Part shown: in pieces, positions 38,634 through 45,998 of the stretch
How the letters are laid out: every line of letters starts with the position of its first letter
Position numbering within the stretch: the first letter of the stretch is position 1
DNA from: Oceanihabitans sp. IOP_32
Lineage (GTDB): Bacteria; Bacteroidota; Bacteroidia; Flavobacteriales; Flavobacteriaceae
Length of the DNA stretch: 64,000 bases
Direction of reading: 5' to 3'
Assembly (NCBI RefSeq): GCF_009498295.1
Contig: NZ_CP040813.1
Coordinates: 1,805,001 to 1,869,000 of the forward strand
The notes under the pieces: model-generated
What the model was told of the DNA's origin: nothing
Seen by the model: only the letters and a program-made list of their open reading frames with translations
Database searches by the model: none
Program-made: the position numbers and the translations under genes

Positions 38634-39331
38634 GTATTGTTTTATTTTATTGAGTTATTAACAAGCCATAGGGATTATACTATAATGTACATACTTTTGG
38701 CAAGAACGCAATAGCTTAAACTAGACGTTCTAAAATTAGGTTTAATTTACGAGATATTTACGTATCCGTCATTTTATTTTCCAATGTTATAACGCAGCTT
38801 TACAGATGTTTTTGTTCTGATAATTATATCGTTATTTTTTTGTCACTAATATGTGATAATCTGGGGTTTCATAGTTCTTATGTTATAAGGTTTTATCGTC
38901 GGTATTTTTCGTTTTGTTTAATGTACAGAAATAAGTTTAACACTAGTTTTAGGGTCAAAAATCATTTCAAAATCATTGATTACACGTGTTTTAGTGCTCT
39001 TTTAAACTCTAAATTTTTTGTAAACTTTTCACGGCACCTCAATAAACAAAATACTGTTTGTCAATGTTTTATAAAAAATATCTGTAAACTTCTAGTTCTA
39101 AGCGATATAATTTATTTGTTGAAAACTTGTTCATAATCTTTTTAGAACACCGTTATTTTTGTGATAAGAATTAACAATATTTGTGTGTATTTTAGATGGT
39201 AAAACTGCTATTTCTGCAAGACATGCGCTAGAGATAGTTTGTAGTTTATTTGTAGTCACCGACTTTTCCCTTAACAGTTGTCGTGTGTCTAAAAGCGTGT
39301 CACACAATTAGCTAAAAACAAATCAGAAGTT
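38634..39331. other. Long intergenic region between the UmuD-like gene and nrdB
   Basis: These 698 bp must hold the promoters of the UmuD-like gene (minus) and nrdAB (plus). A 98-codon open frame at 38840-39136 looks spurious. I see no DnaA-box cluster, tRNA or repeat. ACAATATTTGTGTG near 39174 faintly resembles half of an NrdR box, without a second copy at fixed spacing. The nrdB leader would be about 160 bases. Confidence 0.5.
39154..39161 (+). promoter_or_regulatory. Possible -7 element of nrdBA
   Basis: TATTTTTG matches TAnnTTTG. The nearest TTG (39127-39129) gives a spacing of 24 bases, longer than ideal. It lies about 170 bases before nrdB. Confidence 0.35.
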
Positions 39332-40606
39332 ATGCAAATTACACAAATTATTAAAAGAGATTATGAAACAAGTCCTTTTGTTTTAAACAAGATCTCTAAA
39401 GCTATAGAAAAAGCAATGCTTTCTGTTGGTAATGGAACAAAAGAAGACGCCAACTTAATTTCAATTAACGTTTTAAATGCCTTGTTGGATAGAAAACAAA
39501 AAGATAATAATTATACACCAACAGTAGAGCAGGTTCAAGATCTTGTTGAGGAGAAACTCATGCAAAGCGCATTTCATGATGTTGCTAAGGCCTATATTTT
39601 ATACAGGGACGAGCAAGCAAGAAATAGAAGAACTAATATTTTTGAAAAGCGTATAAATTTAAAACCTTACGAGTACCCGGCGCTTAATGAATATGTAGAT
39701 GCCATTAGGCATTCGTATTGGATCCACTCGGAGTTTAATTTTACGAGCGATATTCAAGATTTTAAAACAAAGCTCACAACTCAAGAACAAAATGCTATTA
39801 AAAACACGATGCTTGCTATTTCGCAGATTGAGGTGGCGGTTAAAACGTTTTGGGGCGATTTGTACAATAAAATGCCTAAACCAGAAATTGGCTCTGTAGG
39901 GGCAACTTTTGCTGAAAGTGAAGTGCGTCATCACGATGCTTATTCCCATTTGTTAGAAATTCTCGGGTTGAACAATGAGTTTAAAAATTTAAAAAAGCAA
40001 CCCGTTATTATGCGTCGTGTTCATTATTTGGAAACGGCTTTAAAAAACGCTAAAAGTGAAGATAATAAGGAGTTTGCAGAGTCCATTTTATTATTCTCGT
40101 TATTTATTGAACATGTGTCTTTGTTTTCTCAGTTTTTAATCATAATGGCTTTTAACAAGCATAAAAACATGCTTAAAGGAATTTCTAATGTGGTAGAGGC
40201 TACATCTAAGGAGGAGCAAATTCATGGGGATTTTGGTATCGACGTGATTAAAATAATAAAAGATGAAAACCCGACTTGGTTTGATGAGGATCACACCATT
40301 TTAGTACAGAATTTATGTCGGGATGCCTTTCAGTCTGAAAGTGAGATTATCGATTGGATTTTTGAAGAAGGAGAATTAGACTTCTTGCCAAAAGATGTTA
40401 TTAATGAGTTTATTAAGAATCGCTTTAATAATTCTTTAGAAAGTATTGGTATTGAAAAAGTATTTGAGGTTAACCAAGAATTAGTTGAAAAAACAGAATG
40501 GTTTGACGATGAAATTATCGGAACAAAACATGGCGATTTCTTTGTGAAGCGCTCTATAAACTACAGTAAAAGAACAAAAAGTATAACCAGCGACGATCTA
40601 TTTTAA
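39332..40606 (+). CDS. nrdB: Ribonucleotide reductase small subunit with N-terminal ATP-cone
   Basis: This 424-residue radical-generating beta subunit of an aerobic ribonucleotide reductase supplies dNTPs. Residues 1-96 form an ATP-cone (QIIKRDYETSPFVLNKISKAI, TPTVEQVQDLVEEKL), an allosteric dATP/ATP-binding domain normally found on the large subunit. The ferritin-like core follows, with metal ligands Glu197 and His200 and a tyrosine at 204 at the radical position (EVRHHDAY), then Glu260 and Glu295-x-x-His298. The C-terminal SDDLF tail docks on NrdA. The same arrangement, and a manganese-containing cofactor, has been described in Leeuwenhoekiella blandensis. nrdA starts after a single base. 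Confidence 0.93.
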   Translation: MQITQIIKRDYETSPFVLNKISKAIEKAMLSVGNGTKEDANLISINVLNALLDRKQKDNNYTPTVEQVQDLVEEKLMQSAFHDVAKAYILYRDEQARNRRTNIFEKRINLKPYEYPALNEYVDAIRHSYWIHSEFNFTSDIQDFKTKLTTQEQNAIKNTMLAISQIEVAVKTFWGDLYNKMPKPEIGSVGATFAESEVRHHDAYSHLLEILGLNNEFKNLKKQPVIMRRVHYLETALKNAKSEDNKEFAESILLFSLFIEHVSLFSQFLIIMAFNKHKNMLKGISNVVEATSKEEQIHGDFGIDVIKIIKDENPTWFDEDHTILVQNLCRDAFQSESEIIDWIFEEGELDFLPKDVINEFIKNRFNNSLESIGIEKVFEVNQELVEKTEWFDDEIIGTKHGDFFVKRSINYSKRTKSITSDDLF

Positions 40607-40607
40607 T

Positions 40608-42401
40608 ATGAGCAATTACACAAAACACCACAGCGAAGAAGACTTAAGTCAACAGAGTAAAGCGTCAAATTACGACGAAATGATTAAGGCTAGACATGAA
40701 GCCAGAGGCGAAGCTGCTAAAAAGCCCGAAATAGAATGGCTCACAGAAAATAGTCGTAAATTTTTATCTTCTGGATATCTTACTGAAGGAACAACACCAG
40801 AGGTTAGGATAAGAGAAATAGCCGATAGAGCCGAAGAAATTTTAAAAATAGATGGTTTTGCCGATAAGTTTTATGGCTATATGGCCGCGGGTTATTACTC
40901 GTTAGCTTCTCCTGTTTGGTCTAACTTTGGTAAAAAAAGAGGCCTGCCAATTAGCTGTTTTGGTTCTCATATTGACGATGATATGGGCGATATATTATAT
41001 GGCCAATCTGAAGTTGGTATGATGTCTAAATTAGGAGGAGGTACTTCTGGGTACTTTGGCAAATTAAGACATAGAGGAGCTCCCGTGAAAAATAATGGAG
41101 AATCGTCTGGGGCGGTTCATATTATGCAACTTTTTGAGAAGATGGTCGATGTTGTTAGTCAGGGTTCTGTTAGGCGTGGTCGTTTTTCACCGTATTTACC
41201 AATTGATCATAAAGATATTCATGAGTTTTTAGAAATTGGGACCGAAGGGAATCCAATTCAAGAATTAACCCATGGGGTGACCGTTGGAAACCAGTGGATG
41301 CAAGACATGATAGATGGCGACCAAGATAAAAGAGCTATTTGGGCAAAAGTATTACAACGTCGTGGTGAGATTGGCTATCCTTATATTTTCTTTAAAGATA
41401 ATGCGAATAATAATGCGGCAGATGTTTATAAAGACAAAAACATGGAGATTTATGCCAGTAACTTATGCACAGAAATCATGCTTCCTACTAACAATAGGTG
41501 GTCTTTCGTGTGTGTGCTATCTTCAATAAATTTACTGCATTATGATAAATGGAAAGATACAGATGCTGTAGAGACCATGGTGTACTTTTTAGACGCTGTT
41601 TTAGAAGAATTTGTTACCAAATTAGAAGCGTATAGAGATTCTACAAACAGAGACGATAAACAAACTTTTCTATTTATGGAAAAGGCTTATAATTTTGCGA
41701 AAGAGAACAGAGCTCTAGGTTTGGGTGCTCTGGGATGGCACTCTTTATTACAGTCTAAAATGCTAGCTTTCGATAGTCAAGAGGCTTTTAATTTAAACAG
41801 TGAGATATTTAAAACAATACACGAGAAATCTAAAAAAGCTTCAGAAGAATTAGCAAAACTATTTGGTGAGCCTGAAGTATTAAAGGGGTACGGAAGACGT
41901 AACACTACAGTAAATGCTGTGGCACCAACAACCTCTTCAGCGTTTATTTTAGGACAAGTGTCTCAAGGTATTGAGCCTATTTGGTCTAACAGCTATGTAA
42001 AAGATATTGCAAAAATAAAAACGACGATAAAAAATCCGTTTTTAGAAAACTTGTTAGAAGAAAAAGGATTAAATACAAGTGCTATTTGGAAGAGTATTCG
42101 CGATTACGATGGTTCTGTTCAGCATTTAGAAGAGCTCACCGATCACGAACGTGAGGTATTTAAAACCTATTCTGAAATCGATCAAATGAGTATTATTTAT
42201 CAAGCCGCAAATAGGCAAAACCACATAGACCAAGGGCAGTCTTTAAACATTATGGTACATCCGGATATGCCAGTAAAGGATATTAATAAGTTGTATGTTA
42301 CAGCCTGGAAACTGGGCTTAAAGTCACTTTACTACCAGCATAGCATGAACGCCGCACAAAAATTTAAGCAAAAGAAGGATTGTGTGAGTTGTGAAGCTTA
42401 G
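40608..42401 (+). CDS. nrdA: Ribonucleotide reductase large subunit without ATP-cone
   Basis: This 597-residue catalytic alpha subunit reduces ribonucleoside diphosphates. The active-site cysteines appear in LPISCFGSH and in ASNLCTEIMLP, with NLL/SSINL and the glycyl-rich GGGTSGYFG loop; the C-terminal redox pair is in DCVSCEA. At 597 residues it is shorter than Escherichia coli NrdA (about 760) because there is no N-terminal ATP-cone; the region before NSRKFL is only a short linker. Overall activity regulation must therefore act through the ATP-cone of NrdB. A MITE-like element lies about 20 bp past the stop, before the terminator. Confidence 0.95.
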   Translation: MSNYTKHHSEEDLSQQSKASNYDEMIKARHEARGEAAKKPEIEWLTENSRKFLSSGYLTEGTTPEVRIREIADRAEEILKIDGFADKFYGYMAAGYYSLASPVWSNFGKKRGLPISCFGSHIDDDMGDILYGQSEVGMMSKLGGGTSGYFGKLRHRGAPVKNNGESSGAVHIMQLFEKMVDVVSQGSVRRGRFSPYLPIDHKDIHEFLEIGTEGNPIQELTHGVTVGNQWMQDMIDGDQDKRAIWAKVLQRRGEIGYPYIFFKDNANNNAADVYKDKNMEIYASNLCTEIMLPTNNRWSFVCVLSSINLLHYDKWKDTDAVETMVYFLDAVLEEFVTKLEAYRDSTNRDDKQTFLFMEKAYNFAKENRALGLGALGWHSLLQSKMLAFDSQEAFNLNSEIFKTIHEKSKKASEELAKLFGEPEVLKGYGRRNTTVNAVAPTTSSAFILGQVSQGIEPIWSNSYVKDIAKIKTTIKNPFLENLLEEKGLNTSAIWKSIRDYDGSVQHLEELTDHEREVFKTYSEIDQMSIIYQAANRQNHIDQGQSLNIMVHPDMPVKDINKLYVTAWKLGLKSLYYQHSMNAAQKFKQKKDCVSCEA

Positions 42402-42406
42402 AGAAA

Positions 42407-42418
42407 ATCATAAACAAA
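42407..42418 (+). repeat. Direct repeat flanking MITE-like copy 3 (left)
   Basis: The 12 bases ATCATAAACAAA occur here and again at 42639-42650, on the two sides of the element, and look like a target-site duplication. Three extra bases (CAC/ACT edge) separate it from the inverted repeat. Confidence 0.65.
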
Positions 42419-42421
42419 CAC

Positions 42422-42638
42422 TAGTGTCCGATTAAAAATATTATAATGCTGTCAATCCTTTTAAAATTAAGAGCTTTGCACGTTTTTTAAAATGTCACCT
42501 TGCTTATTTGAAATAATTATTAAGATTTAAAGGAGCTATTTTGTTAATTAAAGCACTTCTGTTTATCAGTTAGTTAGAATCAAGTCTTGGTTCTTATGTC
42601 TATTAGCGAAGCGGTCTTATGTCTTTTGTCGGACATTA
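42422..42638 (+). repeat. MITE-like repeat family A, copy 3
   Basis: This 217-bp element starts TAGTGTCCGA and ends TCGGACATTA, which are inverted repeats of each other apart from one base. The right third matches copy 2 closely (CACTTCTG, CAGTTAGTTA, AGTCTTGGTTCT, AGCGAAGCG, TCTTATGTCTTTTGTCGGAC); the middle is more diverged. It has no coding capacity. It sits between nrdA and the terminator at 42648-42685, so nrdBA transcripts probably read through it. Confidence 0.8.
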
Positions 42639-42650
42639 ATCATAAACAAA
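42639..42650 (+). repeat. Direct repeat flanking MITE-like copy 3 (right)
   Basis: ATCATAAACAAA is identical to 42407-42418. It is the second half of the presumed target-site duplication. Confidence 0.65.
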
Positions 42651-42685
42651 TTAAAAAGCACCTCAATCTAGGTGCTTTTTAATTT
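42648..42685. terminator. Bidirectional terminator between nrdA and the DUF3109 gene
   Basis: AAATTAAAAAGCACCT (42648-42663) pairs with AGGTGCTTTTTAATTT (42670-42685) over CAATCT. It serves both convergent genes. Confidence 0.85.
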
Positions 42686-42718
42686 ATCTCTGGACTACAA
42701 CAACTCGTGTTCTATGTC

Positions 42719-43282
42719 TTATAGTTTGTCTGCAACTTTTTCTAATTCTAAATACCAGTCTTCTCCAAACTTGCGTATTAAAGCCTCTTTCACAAACTTA
42801 TAAACCGGCACTTGCAGTTCTTTTCCTAGAGAGCAAGCATCATCACAGATGTCCCATTTATCGTAATTCACGGCCGAAAATTCGGAGTATTCCTTAATTC
42901 GAATGGGGTACAAATGGCAAGACACTGGTTTTTTCCAAGAAATCTCACCCTGATTATAAGCTTCTTCAATGGCGCAAAGGGCTGTGTTTTTATCATCAAA
43001 AATAACGTAAGCACAATCGGCACCATCAATTAAAGGCGTTTCGAACTCTCCAAAATCTGTCGTAATATAAGTGCCTTGTTGCTCAATAGCATCAATTCCC
43101 GCTGGTCTTAAAAAAGGTTTTACTTTGGGATAAACAGAATTTAGAATTTGAATCTCTTGCTCATCAAGCGGAGCTCCAGCGTCGCCATCAATACAACAGG
43201 CCCCTTTACAGGCCGATAAGTTACATACAAAATCTTTTTTTATAATATCTTCCGATACTATGGTTTTTCCTATTTGAAACAT
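42719..43282 (-). CDS. DUF3109 family cysteine-rich protein
   Basis: This 187-residue cytoplasmic protein belongs to DUF3109, which is common in Bacteroidota and related to cysteine-rich YkgJ-type proteins thought to bind metal or an iron-sulfur cluster. Conserved cysteines occur in VCNLSACKGACCIDGD, DGADCAYV, TALCAIEEAYNQG, KKPVSCHLYPIRI and DICDDAC. The SCHLYPIRI and CCIDGDAGAPL blocks are family signatures. The function is not known. It is a single gene. Confidence 0.85.
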   Translation of the reverse strand: MFQIGKTIVSEDIIKKDFVCNLSACKGACCIDGDAGAPLDEQEIQILNSVYPKVKPFLRPAGIDAIEQQGTYITTDFGEFETPLIDGADCAYVIFDDKNTALCAIEEAYNQGEISWKKPVSCHLYPIRIKEYSEFSAVNYDKWDICDDACSLGKELQVPVYKFVKEALIRKFGEDWYLELEKVADKL

Positions 43283-43601
43283 ACTTTATTACTTCTAAAA
43301 TATTCGTGCTTAATAACGCATAATTAAAATACCACTTAGTGTATTGTAGTTTTACAGTTTAAGCCGTAATTCAACGCTCTAATATATCAGATTATTTAAG
43401 CACTAAATTGCGTTTGCAAAAATAGACAAACTTTTACTCAAATTTATGTTAGAAATAATTATTAATCATCTACTTTTGCCGAAAAATTAAGAATTTCAAT
43501 ATTATGAGCTTTTATTTTTTTTAAAAGGCTCGCTTTTGTGAGAATATTGAAAAAATCAATTAACACAGCTAGAACTGTTAAACCTTTAAAATTTACAAAA
43601 A
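43283..43601. other. Divergent intergenic region, DUF3109 gene / marC
   Basis: This holds a likely -7 element for marC (TACTTTTG, 43471-43478) and one on the minus strand for the DUF3109 gene (TATTTTTG, complement of 43417-43424). GAGCTTTTA (43506-43514) can pair with TAAAAGGCTC (43522-43531) in the marC leader with a one-base bulge. Confidence 0.45.
43471..43478 (+). promoter_or_regulatory. Predicted -7 element of marC
   Basis: TACTTTTG matches TAnnTTTG and is identical to the ompA -7 element. TTA, not TTG, lies at -33 spacing. The leader would be about 120 bases. Confidence 0.45.
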
Positions 43602-44189
43602 ATGCAATTCGATTTAAAAGAGATTTTCACCGCTTTTATGGTGCTATTTGCGGTAATTGATATTATTGGGAACATCCCAATTATAATCGATTTACGAAAA
43701 AAAGCAGGTCATATACAAAGTGAAAAAGCCGCTATTATTGCTGGTTTTATTTTAATTTTATTTCTTTTTTTAGGAACTAGCATCCTTAATTTAATTGGTA
43801 TCGATGTCAATTCGTTTGCGGTAGCTGGTGCTTTTATCTTATTTTTTATCGCCTTAGAAATGATTTTAGGTATTACACTATACAAACAGGAGGATCACGA
43901 CTCTATGACAACTGCGGTATTTCCTTTGGCATTTCCGCTTATTGCAGGACCAGGAAGTTTAACCACCTTACTTTCATTAAGGGCAGAGTTTAGTATAGAA
44001 AATATTATTGTGGCCGTGTTGTTAAATGTTATAATCATTTATATTGTGCTTAAAACCTCTTCTAGAATAGAGCGCCTTTTGGGGAAAAACGGTATAAATA
44101 TTATCCGTAAAATATTTGGTGTGATATTATTGGCTATTGCAGTAAAATTATTTGCTCATAATATTAAAGCGCTTTTTGATCTGGTGTGA
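43602..44189 (+). CDS. MarC family integral membrane protein
   Basis: This 195-residue inner membrane protein has about six hydrophobic helices and belongs to the MarC/UPF0056 family, once linked to multiple antibiotic resistance but now of unknown function. Landmarks are FAVIDIIGNIPIIIDL near the N-terminus and AVFPLAFPLIAGPGSLTTLLSL around residues 105-125. It is monocistronic and has its own promoter. Confidence 0.88.
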   Translation: MQFDLKEIFTAFMVLFAVIDIIGNIPIIIDLRKKAGHIQSEKAAIIAGFILILFLFLGTSILNLIGIDVNSFAVAGAFILFFIALEMILGITLYKQEDHDSMTTAVFPLAFPLIAGPGSLTTLLSLRAEFSIENIIVAVLLNVIIIYIVLKTSSRIERLLGKNGINIIRKIFGVILLAIAVKLFAHNIKALFDLV

Positions 44190-44287
44190 TTTTTAAAAAA
44201 ATAGTTTAAACGCAATGCCGTTTTTAAGGCTTTATTGCATTTGTTAAATTATTTTTTAGCTAAGACTAAATAAGATTAGAAATTGTA

Positions 44288-44393
44288 CATCCGTTTTTAG
44301 TCTTACAAGATAAAAATCTGCGTTACCTGCCTGTCTGCAGGCAGGTCTGCGTAATCTGCGAAAAAGAACTGCGAAGCACATCACGAACACCTA
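44288..44393 (+). repeat. Dispersed intergenic repeat family B, copy 2, with CCTGCC palindrome
   Basis: This contains ATCCGTTTTT, TAAAAATCTGCG, AATCTGCGAAAAAG and AACTGCGAAGCACATC, shared in order with 49870-49950 and, inverted, partly with 352-433. In its middle CCTGCC (44326-44331 area) and GGCAGG form a hairpin around TGTCTGCA. It is not followed by T's, so it is not a terminator. Confidence 0.55.
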
Positions 44394-44417
44394 TTTATAA
44401 AATAGAAAGATGTGAGT

Positions 44418-44460
44418 AAACCAATTATATGCGATATTATATGGTTAATTTGGTATGATA
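44418..44460 (+). repeat. Small palindromic repeat family C, copy 3 (diverged)
   Basis: It starts AAACCAATTATAT and ends GGTTAATTTGGTATGATA. The ends match copies 1 and 2; the centre is diverged. It lies 25 bp after a family B repeat, the same order as at 49870-50000. Confidence 0.5.
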
Positions 44461-44705
44461 ATACAGTAGAGAATTGTTCCACAAATCACGTCGATTTACG
44501 CAGAATGAAAACAAAAATTTGTTTTCGTTAATGAAATAGAAGAGCCCCTATATCGCAATAAATGATGAATTTAAAATACTTTAGGAACAATCATTTTAGA
44601 AAACATATTTTCTCTTAGACTTGTAATTATAAACACTAAATTGGTTTTGGTGTAACAAGAAATAATTTTATTCTTGTTATATTTACAGGTCTTGAAATAA
44701 AAAAT

Positions 44706-44909
44706 ATGAAAATATTAACCTTAGTATTAAGCCTTATAGCTTTAGGATTTATTGTTTTTAATGCCACAAAACTCGATTTTAATGCGCCTTTAGAGGGCGA
44801 TAGTATAGTGGCTTTAATTACTATTGTCGCCTCTTTATGTGTTATCTTAATGATGCGTATTTTACAAATTTCTAAACGTATTGAGCAAAAAGTAAATCAA
44901 AATAAATAG
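44706..44909 (+). CDS. Small two-helix membrane protein
   Basis: This 67-residue protein has two hydrophobic segments (about 2-20 and 33-50) and a basic C-terminus rich in Lys and Gln. No family is recognised. Its TAG stop overlaps the GTG start of the next gene by one base (TAGTG), a sign of translational coupling, so it is likely a real gene. Confidence 0.6.
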   Translation: MKILTLVLSLIALGFIVFNATKLDFNAPLEGDSIVALITIVASLCVILMMRILQISKRIEQKVNQNK

Positions 44910-45508
44910 TGCTGGATGTCTTAATATTAGGAGGGGGTGCGGCAGGTATGTCTTGTGCTTTGGTTTTAGGTTCGGCTAAAAATAAACCTTTTGCCGAAAA
45001 TAAGCGTATTGCAATTATAATGCATCAAAGGGCCTCACATTTGCAAACCGCTGTTTTTAATAATGTTTTAGGATTAAAACCAGGTACAACGGGTAAATCT
45101 ATTTTAGAAAACGGTAAGCAACAATTACAAAGTCTTTATGCGCACATTAACCAGATTGAGAACGAAAAAGTCACTGCGATCTCAAATCTTACAGAAGGTT
45201 TTAAAGTAGAAACCAATAAAAACACGTACAAAATTAAATGTGTTGTTATTGCTGTGGGTTACACCAGTTTACTTCGTATTAAAGGCTTAGAAGCCTACAT
45301 TGAGCCACACCCTCGAGCAACCCCTAAAAAGAAACGCGTTTGGTTGAGAAACCAAGACCATCGTATTAAAGAAAACCTGTACGTCGCAGGAACACTTGCG
45401 GGATGGCGTAGTCAATTTGCTATAGCATCTGGGAGTGGTGCCCATGTGGCTACAGATATTTTAACCCATTGGAATCAAGGGGAAGATGTACACGTTCATG
45501 ATAAATAG
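44909..45508 (+). CDS. Short thioredoxin-reductase-like FAD protein
   Basis: This 199-residue protein has an FAD-binding N-terminus LILGGGAAGMSCALVLG and a C-terminal FAD segment NLYVAGTLAGWRSQFAIASGSG, as in thioredoxin-reductase-like oxidoreductases. The NAD(P)H-binding domain and the redox CxxC of true thioredoxin reductase (about 310 residues) are missing. It may need a separate electron donor. It begins with GTG; the one-base overlap with the stop of the small membrane protein supports this start. The C-terminus is His-rich (DVHVHDK). The specific reaction is unknown. Confidence 0.75.
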   Translation: MLDVLILGGGAAGMSCALVLGSAKNKPFAENKRIAIIMHQRASHLQTAVFNNVLGLKPGTTGKSILENGKQQLQSLYAHINQIENEKVTAISNLTEGFKVETNKNTYKIKCVVIAVGYTSLLRIKGLEAYIEPHPRATPKKKRVWLRNQDHRIKENLYVAGTLAGWRSQFAIASGSGAHVATDILTHWNQGEDVHVHDK

Positions 45509-45998
45509 ATCTTCCATAAATCCGTAATTAATCTGGGTTTTTGCTATTTTGTGAGTTTGGTTAAAATAATATTGTAAAACCTTCGAGACACTTTTATGGT
45601 GTTTTCTATTTGCGGGCAGAAGACTATAGGAGCAGATTTGCGGTCTTCTAAACTTGGCTACCTTAACAATAGTCATCAATATTACGAGGTAAAAGTTTAA
45701 TTTAAGAGATTTTCTTGTCGTCTCTTAATAAATCACGACTTCTAATTCGGTCTCAAAATCATCAGAAAAGACTGTAATAAAATTAGAAACAACACCGATG
45801 TTTAGTGAAATACATTCCCCATATTGTGGTTGTATTATGCTGTTTAGCCTTGTGAAAATTATAAAATGTTGAGCTAGAATAAACAAAAGGTCAAGGGTTT
45901 GTATTTTAACTTCAGCATACTTCAGCTTTTTCGACGTAATCGCACCGCTATTTTCCTAAAATTATGTAAATTCGCGAACTGATAAGAAACGATAATAA
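45509..45998. other. Intergenic region upstream of ileS
   Basis: These 490 bp are AT-rich with no gene that I can support. A weak -7-like TAAATTCG at 45967-45974 lies 25 bases before ileS. No T-box leader is seen and none is expected in this phylum. Confidence 0.4.

Larger units (their letters stand above)
44190..44705. other. Repeat-bearing intergenic region after marC
   Basis: These 516 bp contain repeat family B copy 2 (44288-44393) followed closely by a diverged family C copy (44418-44460). No gene is seen. TATATTTA at 44678-44685 could be the -7 element of the small membrane protein gene. Confidence 0.6.

Noticed and set aside
38670-38700. Possible SOS/LexA operator upstream of the UmuD-like gene
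   Set aside because: TATACTATAATGTACATA has only weak dyad symmetry and no established Bacteroidota LexA consensus can be applied from memory.
38840-39136. 98-codon open frame between the UmuD-like gene and nrdB
   Set aside because: The translation is rich in Phe, Tyr, Asn, Lys and Cys without a domain or signal, as expected from AT-rich non-coding DNA, and there is no promoter or start context.
38634-39331. Possible replication origin
   Set aside because: The region is long and AT-rich but has no cluster of DnaA boxes and no dnaA or dnaN neighbour.
44326-44346. CCTGCC/GGCAGG palindrome considered as a terminator of marC
   Set aside because: There is no T-run after it on either strand and it lies inside a dispersed repeat; it fits repeat family B better.
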